The position numbers and the translations under genes are program-made. The notes under the pieces are model-generated. The model was given only the letters and a program-made list of their open reading frames with translations, did no database searches and was not told the origin of the DNA. This document shows positions 15,258 to 23,824 of a stretch of DNA of 32,045 nt, in pieces (within the stretch, counting starts at the first letter, position 1; each line of letters begins with the position of its first letter). This DNA is from Pseudomonadota bacterium (GTDB lineage: Bacteria; Pseudomonadota; Alphaproteobacteria; Reyranellales; Reyranellaceae). The stretch spans positions 1 through 32,045 of the forward strand of contig JAEZHS010000030.1 in NCBI GenBank assembly GCA_023436825.1, read 5' to 3'.

Positions 15258-17183
15258 ATGCAATTCCATTTGAACGGATTCGAGGCGGGCGATCCGGAAA
15301 TCGCCGACCCCGCGGAGCGCGTTCGCCCTTCCGGAGCGCCCGGACCTGTTCCGGCAGAAGTCGATGTCCTGATCGTCGGTTGCGGCCCGGCCGGTCTCAA
15401 CCTCGCTGCCCAGCTTTCGGCGTTCCCTGACATCAAGACCTGCATCGTCGAGCAGAAGCCTGGCCGGTTGCTGCTCGGGCAGGCCGACGGCATCGCCTGC
15501 CGCACGATGGAGATGTTTCACGCCTACGATTTCGCCGAGCGCGTAATGAAGGAGGCGTGCTGGATCAACGAGACGACGTTCTGGAAGCCGGATCCGCAGA
15601 AGCCGCAGACCATCGTGCGCAGCGGCAGGGTCCAGGATGTCGAAGACGGGCTGTCGGAATTTCCGCATGTCGTCCTCAATCAGGCGCGCGTGCATGATTT
15701 CTTCCTCGACGTCATGCGGCGATCGGCGGGCAAGCTCGAACCGTTCTATGCGCGTCGGCTACTCGATCTGCATATCGAGCCTGCGGCGCGCTTTGAAGGC
15801 CACGCAGTGAGCGTCCGCCTCGAGCGGCTCGATCCGTCGCACCAGGGGCAAATCGAAACCGTCAAGGCACGCTACGTGGTGGGCTGCGACGGGGCGCGCA
15901 GCACGGTGCGCAAGGCGATCGGCCAGGAGCTGCACGGCGATTCGGCCAATCACGCTTGGGGCGTCATGGACGTGCTGGCCGTCACCGATTTCCCCGATAT
16001 TCGTTTCAAGTCATTGATCCAGTCCGCCTCCGACGGCAGCGGCCTCATCATTCCTCGCGAGGGCGGCTATCTGGTCCGGATCTACGTCGAGCTCACCGCG
16101 CTCGAGGTCGGCGAGCGGGTCGCGAGCCGCGGGATCACGGCGGACGACGTGGTCGCCAAGGCTCGGCGCATCCTCAGGCCCTATACGCTCGAGGTGAAGG
16201 AGATCGCCTGGTGGTCGGTCTACGAGATCGGCCAGCGGCTCGCCGACAAGTTCGACGACGCGCCGGCCGTGCAAGCCGGTACGCGCCTGCCGCGCGTGTT
16301 CATCGCCGGCGATGCGTGTCATACGCACAGCCCGAAGGCCGGCCAGGGCATGAACGTTTCCATGCAGGACACCTTCAATCTCGGCTGGAAGCTCGCCGCC
16401 GTGCTGCGCAAGCGCGCGGCGTCGCATCTCCTGCATACCTATTCGGCGGAGCGTCACGCGGTCGCAAAGGAGCTGATCGAATTCGATCGCGAATGGGCGG
16501 CGATTCTCGCGTCGGGCAATCGACACGGCGAGACCCCCGATCCGGCCAGGACGCAGGACTATTTCATCCGGCACGGCCGCTATACTGCGGGCACGGCCAC
16601 TCACTATCCGCCGTCAATCCTCACGGGCGAGCCGAGCCACCAGCATCTCGCCGAAGGATTCGTGATTGGCAAGCGCTTCCCCTCGGCGCCGGTGATCCGC
16701 CTGGGAGATGCCAAGCCCGTCCACCTCGGCCACGTGATCAAGGCGGACGGCCGCTTTCGGCTCTTCGCCTTCGCCGGCCCCGAGAATCCCGCGGCCGCCA
16801 ACTCGCGCCTCCGCGCCCTGTGCGATTTTCTCGCCGAGGCGCGCGACTCGCCGATCAGGAAGTACACCGCAAAGGACGCCGATATCGATTCGGTGATCGA
16901 TGTCCGTGCGGTGTTCCAGCAAGGGCATCGCGATCTGGCTCTCGAGGCCATGCCCTCGCTGTTGATGCCGCGGAAGGGGCGATATGGACTGCGCGATTAC
17001 GAAAAGATGTTCTGCCCCGATCTCAAGGCCGGTCACGACATCTTCACGATGCGCGGCATCGATCGGACAGCGGGATGCCTGGTGATCGTGCGGCCGGATC
17101 AATTTGTCGCTCAGGTTCTGCCGCTCGATGCCCATGGGCAGCTGGCATCGTTCTTCGACCGCTTCATGATGCCGGCGAGCTGA
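15258..17183 (+). CDS. mobA: 3-hydroxybenzoate 4-monooxygenase
   Basis: A 641-residue FAD-dependent aromatic hydroxylase that matches the MobA type of Comamonas from end to end as I recall that sequence, starting MQFHLNGF. It would convert 3-hydroxybenzoate, with NADPH and O2, to protocatechuate. Visible motifs are the FAD-binding VDVLIVGCGPAGLNLAAQL (about residues 35-53), the DG motif VVGCDGARSTVRKA, the GD motif RVFIAGDACHTHSPKAGQGMN, and a C-terminal thioredoxin-like dimerisation domain typical of the phenol hydroxylase group (ADGRFRLFAFAGPEN to VRPDQFVAQVLPL). The block GQADGIACRTMEMFHAYDF is characteristic. ATG 15258 is chosen over 15216 because the MobA N-terminus begins there. A phenol 2-monooxygenase is the main alternative. 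Confidence 0.88.
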   Translation: MQFHLNGFEAGDPEIADPAERVRPSGAPGPVPAEVDVLIVGCGPAGLNLAAQLSAFPDIKTCIVEQKPGRLLLGQADGIACRTMEMFHAYDFAERVMKEACWINETTFWKPDPQKPQTIVRSGRVQDVEDGLSEFPHVVLNQARVHDFFLDVMRRSAGKLEPFYARRLLDLHIEPAARFEGHAVSVRLERLDPSHQGQIETVKARYVVGCDGARSTVRKAIGQELHGDSANHAWGVMDVLAVTDFPDIRFKSLIQSASDGSGLIIPREGGYLVRIYVELTALEVGERVASRGITADDVVAKARRILRPYTLEVKEIAWWSVYEIGQRLADKFDDAPAVQAGTRLPRVFIAGDACHTHSPKAGQGMNVSMQDTFNLGWKLAAVLRKRAASHLLHTYSAERHAVAKELIEFDREWAAILASGNRHGETPDPARTQDYFIRHGRYTAGTATHYPPSILTGEPSHQHLAEGFVIGKRFPSAPVIRLGDAKPVHLGHVIKADGRFRLFAFAGPENPAAANSRLRALCDFLAEARDSPIRKYTAKDADIDSVIDVRAVFQQGHRDLALEAMPSLLMPRKGRYGLRDYEKMFCPDLKAGHDIFTMRGIDRTAGCLVIVRPDQFVAQVLPLDAHGQLASFFDRFMMPAS

Positions 17184-17226
17184 AACCAGGACTTCTGATC
17201 GTGGATGGCGATGCCACGGCCTTAGT

Positions 17227-17679
17227 CTATTTCTCTTCTGCCGGCGTGGAGGTGGCGGGCCCCTCGCCGGTGATCAGCAGCACGGTCTCTTGGTCTTTGG
17301 CGCCATCGTAGTGCACCTGCTTGCCGAAATGTGTGACGAAGGTGCCGGCCGGCATCGGGACAGTGCTGTCGGGATCGAACTTCGTGCCCGTACCCACCCA
17401 CCACGTTCCTTTGAGCACCGTGATGAAGCGGTCATTGGGATGGAAATGGGGACGGCTCATGCCTCCAGGCAGCCATTTTACCATCACAACGTAGAGACCT
17501 GGCTTCGATGGGTCGCCTGCCAGGATTGCCTGCTGAGCGCGACCGGATCCCTGCTTCCACTCAATCTTGTCAGGCAGCGTGAAGGCGACGGCCGCTGGAT
17601 TGAGGTCGGCGGCGATGGCGCTGGTGAACATCGTGGCCGAGGCGGCCACACCGAGGAACAAGTGGGTCAACGACTGCAT
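17227..17679 (-). CDS. Exported cupin-domain protein
   Basis: A 150-residue protein with a signal peptide (MQSLTHLFLGVAASATMFTS, then AIAAD) and one cupin domain. Cupin motif 1 is GGMSRPHFHPNDRFITVLKG, with two His ligands but Asp/Arg where Glu is usual. Motif 2 is PAGTFVTHFGKQVHYDGA, which supplies a third His. A single metal may still bind. Related exported cupins of this size are often annotated only by fold. Start ATG follows GGAGG with five bases of spacing. It is convergent with mobA (about 43 bases apart) and divergent from the Rieske gene at 17882. Confidence 0.88.
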   Translation of the reverse strand: MQSLTHLFLGVAASATMFTSAIAADLNPAAVAFTLPDKIEWKQGSGRAQQAILAGDPSKPGLYVVMVKWLPGGMSRPHFHPNDRFITVLKGTWWVGTGTKFDPDSTVPMPAGTFVTHFGKQVHYDGAKDQETVLLITGEGPATSTPAEEK

Positions 17680-17881
17680 TCAATCCTCCGACGACTTGTT
17701 GCTGCTTCTCGCGAGGACAGGCCCGTTTGACGGGAATGGCCCTGGCGGTCGATCACAGAGGGGCAGGCGGCGAGGCCTTCGTGCCAGGGTACCCGCCAGG
17801 TGCGCCGCTGCCCAGTTGCCAGCCCCGACCCGATCGTGTCTCCTGTCGCGACGTCCCATTGGTTGGCCAAGGGAGTTGACG

Positions 17882-18922
17882 ATGTTCATTCGTAACGCTT
17901 GGTACATCGCGGCTTGGGCGGATGAGCTCGGCCAAAGGCCGCTGGCGCGGCGGATTTGCGACGAGCCGGTCGTTCTCTTCCGGGATCAGGCGGGGCGGGC
18001 CGCGGCGCTGGTGGATCGCTGCTGCCACCGTGCGGCACCGCTGTCGAGGGGCGACCTGGTGCCGGCCGGCATCCAGTGCGGCTATCACGGCCTCGTGTTC
18101 GACGGCAGCGGCCGCTGCGTCGCGGTGCCGGGACAAGCAAACATCTCCGATAGCGTGCGCGTGCGAAGCTACCCGCTGGTGGAAAAGAACCAGTTCGTGT
18201 GGATCTGGATGGGCGATGCGGCCGCGGCCGACGCGAGCAAGATCGTCGATTTCCCCTATCACGATGACAAGGCCCAATGGCCCAACAAGCACGACTGCTA
18301 TCCGATCAGGGCCAACTACATGCTGATGGTCGACAACCTCATGGACCTGACGCATCTCGGCTACCTGCATGCCAAGACGGTGGGCGGCAATCCGGCGGCG
18401 CATATCAACGCCGAGATGCAGACGACACGTACCGCGACCGGCATAAAGTTCACGCGCTGGATGCGTGATTCAGTGCCGCCACCGAGCTACGTCAAGGCCG
18501 CGGGCTTCAAGGGCCGTGTCGATCGCTGGCAGGAGTTCGAATGGGTGGCGCCGAGCTCGGTCCTGCAATGGACCGGCGCAGCCGACATCGGCGCCGGGGC
18601 GTATGAAGGCAAGCGAGACGGCGGCTTCCAGTTCCGCCTTTTCCATGGGCTCACACCGGAGACCGAGACCTCGTGCTTCTATTTCTGGTCCTGCGCCAAC
18701 GGCTACCGCCAGAACGAGCCCGAGGCGACCGAGCAACTCTATCGCGAGATCGCGCCCACCTTCGTCGAGGACAAGGATATGGTCGAGGCTCAGCAGGCGA
18801 GGCTCGACGAGCTCGGCGACCAAGGCCTGGTCAATATCGTGTCCGACACCAATCGTGTCGTCATGCGCCGCTTCATCGAGCGCTTGCTGGCCGACGAGAG
18901 GGGCGCATTGGCGGCAGAGTAG
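17882..18922 (+). CDS. Rieske non-haem iron oxygenase, vanillate O-demethylase (VanA) type
   Basis: A 346-residue oxygenase alpha subunit. The Rieske [2Fe-2S] ligands are Cys47, His49 (RCCHRAAPLSRG), Cys66 and His69 (CGYHGL). The catalytic iron site is Asp155-x2-His158-x4-His163 in NLMDLTHLGYLHAKT. The opening FIRNAWYIAAWADELGQRPL and the overall length match VanA-like demethylases rather than naphthalene-type dioxygenases. The likely reaction is oxidative O-demethylation of a methoxybenzoate, releasing formaldehyde. No ferredoxin reductase (VanB) gene is in the window, so electrons must come from a partner elsewhere. ATG follows GGGAG; upstream codons in the same frame are not a natural N-terminus. 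It is separated from mobA by the opposite-strand cupin gene. Confidence 0.9.
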   Translation: MFIRNAWYIAAWADELGQRPLARRICDEPVVLFRDQAGRAAALVDRCCHRAAPLSRGDLVPAGIQCGYHGLVFDGSGRCVAVPGQANISDSVRVRSYPLVEKNQFVWIWMGDAAAADASKIVDFPYHDDKAQWPNKHDCYPIRANYMLMVDNLMDLTHLGYLHAKTVGGNPAAHINAEMQTTRTATGIKFTRWMRDSVPPPSYVKAAGFKGRVDRWQEFEWVAPSSVLQWTGAADIGAGAYEGKRDGGFQFRLFHGLTPETETSCFYFWSCANGYRQNEPEATEQLYREIAPTFVEDKDMVEAQQARLDELGDQGLVNIVSDTNRVVMRRFIERLLADERGALAAE

Positions 18923-18938
18923 AGGGTGATCGGCTCGA

Positions 18939-20369
18939 CTAAAAAGTCTTATCTGCTTCGGCTGGCCCGACTTTCGCACTTTGGGTTGCCGCCGTTGCAA
19001 CGCTCCACCGGAGCGTCGCGATATCACCCGCCCCCAGCTCCAGTGTTGCGTACGCGCCTTGGTGCTGGACGCGAAAACGCCTTGTACGGTCGGAGTCATT
19101 CAGGGCTACCGCTACCATCCGCGAATCGGGCGTCAGACAAGCCACGTTGGGAAGCGAATCCACCTCGCTTGAATAGACCCGCACCGACCCCGGCCGGATG
19201 AACCTCGCCGAGTGCGCCATCAGATAGTATCCGGGATTGCGTTTGATCGTGGCCCCAACAGTAACGCCGCGGGCTCCCGTGGCGCCATGGCGGCGATTGA
19301 TTGTGGCCCCGATGGTCACGCCGCCCAGGGCTCCCACGGCGCCGCGGCGGGTGTGCAGAGTGTACTCGGGGTCTGACGCAAGATTCCACTCCAGCGCGAC
19401 CCGGCTCCAGTTTCTCAGGGTGCCGATGATGATGTTCTTCGTGTGCCAACGCAGTGCGCCCATGAAATCGTCATGTGCGGAAACCCATTGTTCGGTGAAG
19501 TACACTTTCTTCTCTGGATAGTGTGACCATACCTTCGACATCGCCTCCGGCGATCCATTGTACAGGTGCCAGGCAACTCCGCCGATATAGGCGCGCGCCT
19601 CTGTATCACTCAGCACCGCGAGCGGATATTCCGGTTCGTCGCAATTGTGGTCCCAGCAGAGTATTTCTGTTTCGGGTGCGCCTTTGCGCAATTCCGGTCC
19701 AAGGTATCCCTTGATGAATTCCGCCTGTTCCGTGGCGGTCATCACCATGCTCGGCTCGTTCTTCGGATTGTGCGGCTCATTCTGTGGTGTCACCGCGCTG
19801 ACATGGATGCCATGCCCGCGCATCGCTTGCACGTATTTCACGAAGTATTGCGCATACGCCGAATAATATTCCGGCTTCAGGCTTCCGGCGATGGAGCTGC
19901 CGTTGGTCTTCATCCACGGCGGTGCCGACCACGGCGAAGCGATGATCTTCACGGTCGGATTGATCCGCAATATCTGCTGGAGGACGGGAACGACCTCCTG
20001 GTCGCCGGCGCCAAGATTGAAGCCCGCGAGGTGCGCCCTTCCGCGACGCATCCTCCAATAGCTGAAATCTCTCCGGCCGAGATCAGAGGCGCCGATACTC
20101 AGTCGCAGACAGCTCAGCCCGACCGACTCTTCGGTCAAACCAAACAACTCCTGCAGCAGGGCCGTGCGGTCTGCCGCCGTGAGCCCCGCCAGCAAATACG
20201 CACTGCCGCCCGTCAGTGCAAACCCGAAGCCTTCGATTGGTTGAAAGGTCCGGCTATGGTCGACTTCGATCGTGGGCAGCGCATCCGGCGGCAATGATCT
20301 GGAGAAGGCTACGGGTTGCATGGGTTGGAGCAACGCATCGGCACCACGCGTGACCCAGCCCTCGATCAT
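18939..20369 (-). CDS. GH30 family glycosidase, cytoplasmic
   Basis: A 476-residue glycoside hydrolase of family GH30 (glucosylceramidase/beta-1,6-glucanase group). The acid/base is Glu198 in TPQNEPHN and the nucleophile Glu293 in VYFTEQWVS. Other family blocks are QPIEGFGFALTGGSAYLL, IIASPWSAPPWMKTN and RVALEWNLASDPEY, and a C-terminal beta domain around MAHSARFIRPGSVRVYSSE. There is no signal peptide, unusual for a family that often acts outside the cell. Residues about 341-377 are a tandem duplication (see 19240-19350). The ATG at 20369 overlaps the GH1 stop as ATGA, so a TTG further upstream is unlikely. The pair is translationally coupled. Confidence 0.9.
   Translation of the reverse strand: MIEGWVTRGADALLQPMQPVAFSRSLPPDALPTIEVDHSRTFQPIEGFGFALTGGSAYLLAGLTAADRTALLQELFGLTEESVGLSCLRLSIGASDLGRRDFSYWRMRRGRAHLAGFNLGAGDQEVVPVLQQILRINPTVKIIASPWSAPPWMKTNGSSIAGSLKPEYYSAYAQYFVKYVQAMRGHGIHVSAVTPQNEPHNPKNEPSMVMTATEQAEFIKGYLGPELRKGAPETEILCWDHNCDEPEYPLAVLSDTEARAYIGGVAWHLYNGSPEAMSKVWSHYPEKKVYFTEQWVSAHDDFMGALRWHTKNIIIGTLRNWSRVALEWNLASDPEYTLHTRRGAVGALGGVTIGATINRRHGATGARGVTVGATIKRNPGYYLMAHSARFIRPGSVRVYSSEVDSLPNVACLTPDSRMVAVALNDSDRTRRFRVQHQGAYATLELGAGDIATLRWSVATAATQSAKVGPAEADKTF
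19240..19350 (-). repeat. In-frame tandem duplication within the GH30 gene
   Basis: Two adjacent units of 57 and 54 bases (19294-19350 and 19240-19293) encode similar blocks: GAVGALGGVTIGATINR, then GATGARGVTVGATIKR. In ordinary GH30 proteins a single copy of this strand (of the type GAVTI..TVTRN) lies before the NPAYY segment. The two units differ at many third positions and some residues, so the duplication is not recent and the reading frame is intact. Confidence 0.75.
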
Positions 20370-21736
20370 TTCCGTTGCGCCCGGATCAACTCCGCAAACC
20401 AATCAAAGGACGCCTTAGGAACGCGCCTTTGGGTCGGGTAATCGATGTAAACGATCCCGAAGCGGCTGGCAAAGCCCGCGCCCCATTCGAGATTATCCAG
20501 GAGCGACCAGAGAAAATAGCCACGCACATCCACGCCGGAGGCAACAGCCTGCTCCAGGGCCTTGGTATAGTCGGCGAGATAGGCAATGCGCCCGCGATCG
20601 TTCACGCCACCCGCTGCATCCAGCGTCTCGTTTGCCCCGTAGCCATTCTCCGTGACATAGATCGGCAGCTTGTAGCGTCGATACGCGGCGATCAACTCGT
20701 TGCGGAACGCTTCCGGATCGATACGCCAGCCCACGCCGGTCAAGGGAACGTCGTGCGGCGCATCGGCCCAGGCAAATCCAAGCGGGCCCTGATCGGCGCG
20801 CGCATAAATCGGGCAATAGTGGTTGAGGCCGAACCAGTCGATCGGCTGGGCGATGCGCGCGATGTCTCCAGCAGCCACGAACTCCTGCACGTCTTCAGCC
20901 AGCTCGGGCGGATATTGGGCAAGGATTTGCGGATCCGCATAAAGCCGATTCCAGCAGGCGTCCAGAATGCCGGCCGCCACCGCATCCTGCGGCGCTGCGC
21001 TTATCGGTACGCACATCTGTCGATTATGGATGGCGCCAAGAAGAGCCCGCGGGACCAACGTCCTGAGCGTGCGGACCGCTTCGCCATGCGCAAGATTCAC
21101 ATGGTGAGCCGCCTGCAGAAAGCTCCGCCGGTTGGCAATGCCGGGTGCATTCCAGCCCATGCCGTAGCCGAACAGCGTGCACACATTGGGCTCGTTGAAC
21201 GTGGCGAAATGCCGGACCCGGTCGCCATAGCGGCGCGCAACCAGGGCGGCATAGTCGGCGAACCAAAGAGCGATATCGCGGTTCTGCCATCCGCCAAGAT
21301 CATCCAACGCCTGCGGCAGATCCCAATGATACAGGCACAGCCAGGGCTCTATGCCGCTGCCGAGCAATTCGTCGATCAGACGATCGTAGAAGTCGAGGCC
21401 CAGGCTGTTGGCTTGGCCGCGCCCTTGCGGCAACAGGCGCGGCCAGGCCACGGAAAACCGGTAGACTTGCGCGCCAAGGCGCTTCATCAGCGCCACGTCT
21501 TCCCGATAGCGATGGTAGTGGTCGCACGCCACATCGCCGGTATCGCCATTGGCAATACGGCCCGCCTGCCGGCCGAACAGGTCCCAGATGCTGGGACCGC
21601 GCCCGTCCTCGGCGACGGCCCCCTCGATCTGATAAGCCGCGGTGGACACGCCCCATTTGAACGATGCAGGCAGTGCCAGGGCGGAAGGTGCCGAGACCCG
21701 CGGCACAGCTTCACTGTCAGTTCCAGTCGATCCCAT
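20366..21736 (-). CDS. GH1 beta-glucosidase
   Basis: A 456-residue GH1 retaining beta-glucosidase of normal length. The acid/base Glu182 is in FNEPN and the nucleophile Glu363 in YVTENGYG. Other family marks are FKWGVSTAAYQIEGA near the N-terminus, RFSVAWPRLLPQG, LYHWDLPQAL and GYFLWSLLDNLEWG. No signal peptide is present, so cleavage is in the cytoplasm. A glucoside or cello-oligosaccharide is the likely substrate; phospho-sugar specificity is not indicated. ATG follows GGGAG. It begins 11 bases after the stop of the ABC protein and overlaps the GH30 gene by four bases, so all three should be one transcript. Confidence 0.93.
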   Translation of the reverse strand: MGSTGTDSEAVPRVSAPSALALPASFKWGVSTAAYQIEGAVAEDGRGPSIWDLFGRQAGRIANGDTGDVACDHYHRYREDVALMKRLGAQVYRFSVAWPRLLPQGRGQANSLGLDFYDRLIDELLGSGIEPWLCLYHWDLPQALDDLGGWQNRDIALWFADYAALVARRYGDRVRHFATFNEPNVCTLFGYGMGWNAPGIANRRSFLQAAHHVNLAHGEAVRTLRTLVPRALLGAIHNRQMCVPISAAPQDAVAAGILDACWNRLYADPQILAQYPPELAEDVQEFVAAGDIARIAQPIDWFGLNHYCPIYARADQGPLGFAWADAPHDVPLTGVGWRIDPEAFRNELIAAYRRYKLPIYVTENGYGANETLDAAGGVNDRGRIAYLADYTKALEQAVASGVDVRGYFLWSLLDNLEWGAGFASRFGIVYIDYPTQRRVPKASFDWFAELIRAQRK

Positions 21737-21747
21737 GGGCCACTCCC

Positions 21748-23535
21748 TCAGCCAGGCATCGCAACGCGCGTTCTGGCGGTAGCCATGCCGTCGGTCGCGG
21801 TCACTGCCTCCACAAGCAATACGCGTTGGAAAAACCCGTCGAACAATCCGACTCGACCAACGGCCACAATTGTCGCCGCTGGAAATTCCTTGACCAGCAA
21901 CTCGGCCATTTCACGTTGGGCCGGCGCCTCAAGCGCATTCGTTGCCTCCGACAGCAAGATCCAGTCGGGCCGATGAAGCAGCATGCGCGCGAAACTGAGC
22001 CTTTGCTGTTGCGCCACGGAGAACACCGTCTCCCAATTCTCCACCGCGCCAAGGTGCCCGGCCCAATCGCCCAGGCCCACGCGCCTCAACGCCGAATTGA
22101 TGTCGTCCGGCACGCATGCGTTGAGTGTCATCGGGTAGCAAACGGCTTCGCCCAAAGGACCCACAGGCAGATAGGGCCGGTCAGTGGCAATGAAGATGTT
22201 CGCGCCCGCCGGCAGCGTCACTTTTCCGGCGCCCCATGGCCAAAGCCCGGCAATGGCGAGAATGAGCTTGTGGCAGATCGGCGTTACGCCTTCGATCGAC
22301 ACATGTTCGCCGGGGCCGATCTCGGCCGTTATCTCCTTCATGACCGGCGTCGCATCGTGCTCCATCACGCGCAAGCCGGCGAGCTGCAGGGAATTGCCCT
22401 CATGCTGCACCTCGATGCGGTTCGCGCCGAGTTCCTCCTGGAGCCCGCCCAGTGCATCCTGCAGCGCCATCACGCGCTCGACGGAAGCCCGCCACAAAGA
22501 GAGGCCGGAAAGATTGTCGACAGGAAACGCCAGCGCCGCGGTGACCTGCGAGAAAGCCTGCGCCATCTGCATCAGCGTGCCGAGCGAGATCAGCCCCATC
22601 ATATAGCGCGGCGCCGCGACAAGAAGCGGAAACGGGTTTGCCAGCACACCGTATGCCGTGGTGAACACGATGATGCGCACCAAACCATAGGTCTGGCGCT
22701 CCCAACCGCGTCGCACGCCACGCAGCAACTCCTGAAGATGCGTTCGCTCATCGGTATCGCCGCCGATCAAGGCGATGCTTTCCGAATATTCCCGGGCACG
22801 CGCCAGGCCAAACCGGAAATTGGCTTCCACCGTCTGCCGCAGATTGGAGGCGGCGACCAACGGGAAGCCTGCCCATAGCGCCAGGCTGGTGCCGGTCGCC
22901 GAATAGATGAGTGCGACGAAGACCATGAAGCCGGGGATGGGAATGACCGTCCCGCCGATGTCCACGTGGATGACACCGGAGAGGTTCCACAGCACGGTGA
23001 CGAATGTTCCGAACAGCAGGAGGCAGTAAAACGCGGCCTGGCCGAGCTCGACGGCCTGCTCGGTCGTCACGCGAATATCTTCGGCGATTCGCCCGTCCGG
23101 ATTGTCGCCATGCTCGCCTGCGACCAGGCCGAGCTGATAGTGTCTTCCTTGCGCCATCCAGACCGACAACGTGTTTTTGGTGATCCAGACCCGCCAGGCA
23201 AATTCCAGGCGTCGCTTGGCATAAAGCGTTATGGAGAACACGAGGATGCTTGCCAGAAGCAGGAGCACGAAGGTCGTGATCAGGCCTAGGAACGCTTCGA
23301 GGTGACGGCCTTCTATCGCGTTGTAGAGCCGCGCCGACCAGGAGTTCAGGCCGACCTGAACCGCAACCTGCGCGACTGTCAGGGTCGCGATCAGCGCCAG
23401 CCAGCCCCGGTTCCGCCATTTATGCCCCGACGAGAAGAAGGGCCGGGCAAAAAGGATGAAACGCCAGAGAAAGCGCCCGTGATGGGCCATTCTTTTCATG
23501 GGAGGGGTACTGGCGGCCGCCGTATCCTGACTCAT
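21748..23535 (-). CDS. SbmA/YddA-type ABC transporter with degenerate ATPase domain
   Basis: A 595-residue fusion of an SbmA/BacA-type membrane domain (about residues 20-350, with 6-7 hydrophobic segments) and an ABC ATPase-like domain (about 385-580). In relatives the ATPase domain has a full Walker A, an LSGGE signature and Walker B DEATSAL. Here Walker A is replaced by IEGVTPICHKLILAIAG (414-430), the signature by VFSVAQQQ (504-511), Walker B by WILLSEATNAL (525-535, Asp to Ser), and the switch His by Arg (GRVG, near 561). The surrounding YLPVGPLGEAVCYPM and HRPDWILL are kept, so the fold is likely intact while ATP hydrolysis is not. SbmA itself moves peptides with the proton gradient, so this protein may do the same. 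Shine-Dalgarno is weak. Confidence 0.9.
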   Translation of the reverse strand: MSQDTAAASTPPMKRMAHHGRFLWRFILFARPFFSSGHKWRNRGWLALIATLTVAQVAVQVGLNSWSARLYNAIEGRHLEAFLGLITTFVLLLLASILVFSITLYAKRRLEFAWRVWITKNTLSVWMAQGRHYQLGLVAGEHGDNPDGRIAEDIRVTTEQAVELGQAAFYCLLLFGTFVTVLWNLSGVIHVDIGGTVIPIPGFMVFVALIYSATGTSLALWAGFPLVAASNLRQTVEANFRFGLARAREYSESIALIGGDTDERTHLQELLRGVRRGWERQTYGLVRIIVFTTAYGVLANPFPLLVAAPRYMMGLISLGTLMQMAQAFSQVTAALAFPVDNLSGLSLWRASVERVMALQDALGGLQEELGANRIEVQHEGNSLQLAGLRVMEHDATPVMKEITAEIGPGEHVSIEGVTPICHKLILAIAGLWPWGAGKVTLPAGANIFIATDRPYLPVGPLGEAVCYPMTLNACVPDDINSALRRVGLGDWAGHLGAVENWETVFSVAQQQRLSFARMLLHRPDWILLSEATNALEAPAQREMAELLVKEFPAATIVAVGRVGLFDGFFQRVLLVEAVTATDGMATARTRVAMPG

Positions 23536-23539
23536 GGGA

Positions 23540-23824
23540 TCAGCTCGCCCCGCCTAGCGCAGCCTTACCGAAAGGCGCCAGGACGGCCGACAAAAAGGCG
23601 AACACACGCGCCGTCGAAACGGATGTCGGATTCAGGTAGCCCCCGCGTGCCAGCATGGATTGCTCCACCCGGCACAGTTCATCATCGAAGGCATGTTGTA
23701 TCAGAAATGGCGGTAAGTATGGCCCCAGATAATGTGAGTGGATTGGTGCGGCGCAGCAGGTCCTTCGCGCGCTCCGGCAGGTCAATACCCAGAAAAGGGG
23801 TTCGGCAGGGCCTGCCAGGTCCAT
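23540..23824 (-). CDS. Hypothetical small protein upstream of the ABC transporter
   Basis: An open frame of 94 codons ends four bases before the ABC transporter start. Its last part (MLARGGYLNPTSVSTARVFA, then FLSAVLAPFGKAALGG) could be an amphipathic or weakly hydrophobic C-terminus; a start at the internal ATG (23656) would give only 38 residues. The first half contains a cysteine pair and Tyr/Pro-rich sequence with no recognised pattern. There is no good Shine-Dalgarno at either start. Tight spacing to the transporter favours a real gene, or the remnant 3' end of one. I recognise no family. Confidence 0.35.
   Translation of the reverse strand: MDLAGPAEPLFWVLTCRSARRTCCAAPIHSHYLGPYLPPFLIQHAFDDELCRVEQSMLARGGYLNPTSVSTARVFAFLSAVLAPFGKAALGGAS

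Noticed and set aside
20375..21976. 533-codon plus-strand frame opposite the GH1 gene
   Set aside because: The minus strand carries a complete GH1 enzyme with catalytic residues; the plus frame is its shadow.
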